From: Gracilaria domingensis
Taxonomy: Eukaryota; Rhodophyta; Florideophyceae; Gracilariales; Gracilariaceae
DNA: 64,000 nucleotides
NCBI GenBank assembly: GCA_022539475.1
Contig: VCMS01000340.1
Span: 70,678 to 134,677, forward strand
Direction of reading: 5' to 3'
Below are positions 63,611-64,000 of this stretch, piece after piece. A program made the position numbers and the translations under genes. Below the pieces are notes generated by a model, which was not told where the DNA came from, ran no database searches, and worked only from the letters and a program-made list of their open reading frames with translations. Position 1 is the first letter of the stretch. Each line of letters begins with the position of its first letter.

Positions 63611-64000
63611 GCCCTGAGGGAGCTGGTTCATCCCTATGGCAGACATTCATACCAATTTCTACATTTCCCATGGCCGTATTTTTCATTGGCTATGTTCTAT
63701 GTGCCAGGTCCGTCGGTCGGGTCCCTTCATGATGAAGGTCCCCTGCTCCTTGGTACAACCTCCCGGGTGTGAGGTGTTAATTCTGAGGTGTTGCTTTTGA
63801 GGTAGTAGCTCTGACCGCTGTGGAGTATTCTTAGTAGCTCTTTGCTTAGCACGACAATGTGTCCTTGTGCCACGGTGTCGATTCCTGCAACAATAGGTTT
63901 ACTGGAATGATGAATGCATTCAGTAAATGACGCAGTAGTTATGAAATACACTACAACAGTTTGTACTACGTCAAACTATAAAGCATGGGAGAATTACAAT
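63611..64000. other. Intergenic stretch at window end
   Basis: Counterpart of 11098-11487. It stops at the base where the SET stop codon would begin. It holds no gene of its own; a 74-codon minus frame (63727-63951) lacks features. Confidence 0.5.

Larger units (their letters stand above)
58719..64000. repeat. 5.3-kb near-identical duplication, copy 2
   Basis: Same orientation as 6207-11487 and almost identical, offset by 52512 or 52513 bases. It reaches the window end at what would be the stop codon of the SET gene, with only the last base differing from copy 1. Whether the SET gene follows cannot be seen. Confidence 0.95.

Noticed and set aside
1..64000. tRNA, rRNA or other structural RNA genes
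   Set aside because: No cloverleaf or conserved rRNA segment was noticed. The initiator tRNA-Met match in the copia elements is a primer-binding site, not a tRNA gene.

Overview
This is nuclear DNA from a eukaryote dominated by transposable elements. It contains Ty1/copia LTR retrotransposons, eukaryotic DNA transposons (hAT-, PiggyBac- and Plavaka-like), a CLEC16A/TT9-type FPL-domain gene, a SET-domain gene and one stretch with TACTAAC-type intron signals. There are no operons, ribosome binding sites or CRISPR arrays. A florideophyte red alga of the Chondrus type would fit the intron-poor, copia-rich character, but that is an inference from overall character and was not tested by a search.

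Layout. Positions 1-2295 hold a broken hAT transposase (minus strand) that ends abruptly where a 5'-truncated copia (2296-3842) begins. Further copia LTR pieces run to a 250-N gap (5957-6206). From 6207 to about 12334 lies one copy of a Plavaka-like DNA transposon: a decayed transposase on the plus strand facing a minus-strand gene block (110-, 168- and 493-codon ORFs and a SET-domain protein). A nearly identical second copy, with more of the transposase N-terminus, runs from about 58052 to the window end. From 12344 to 28230 is a nest of one copia family: plus-strand element B is split by the more intact minus-strand element C (15732-22591), followed by an older element D that is itself split by a solo LTR of a second family. 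Element D's 5' LTR abuts an FPL-domain gene (28231-31700), which carries its own solo-LTR insertion with a perfect 5-bp target duplication. Positions 31.8-35.8 kb hold unrecognised ORFs, including an acidic Ala/Asp-rich protein with one membrane segment and a basic 441-residue protein. Positions 36.7-45.7 kb hold three more degenerate copia elements of other families. Positions 46-49 kb are AT-rich with short repeats. Positions 49.2-51.0 kb hold a PiggyBac-like transposase relic, and 51.3-54.8 kb a sixth copia type. Positions 56.3-57.3 kb hold an intron-rich minus-strand region.

Little here is a cooperating set of host genes. The only likely non-mobile gene recognised is the FPL gene, and it is broken. 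The best candidate for an undescribed system is the duplicated Plavaka-like element and its companion genes. Also of note are copia primer-binding sites that match the anticodon arm of initiator tRNA-Met, and a promoter-like module shared between LTR families that otherwise differ.
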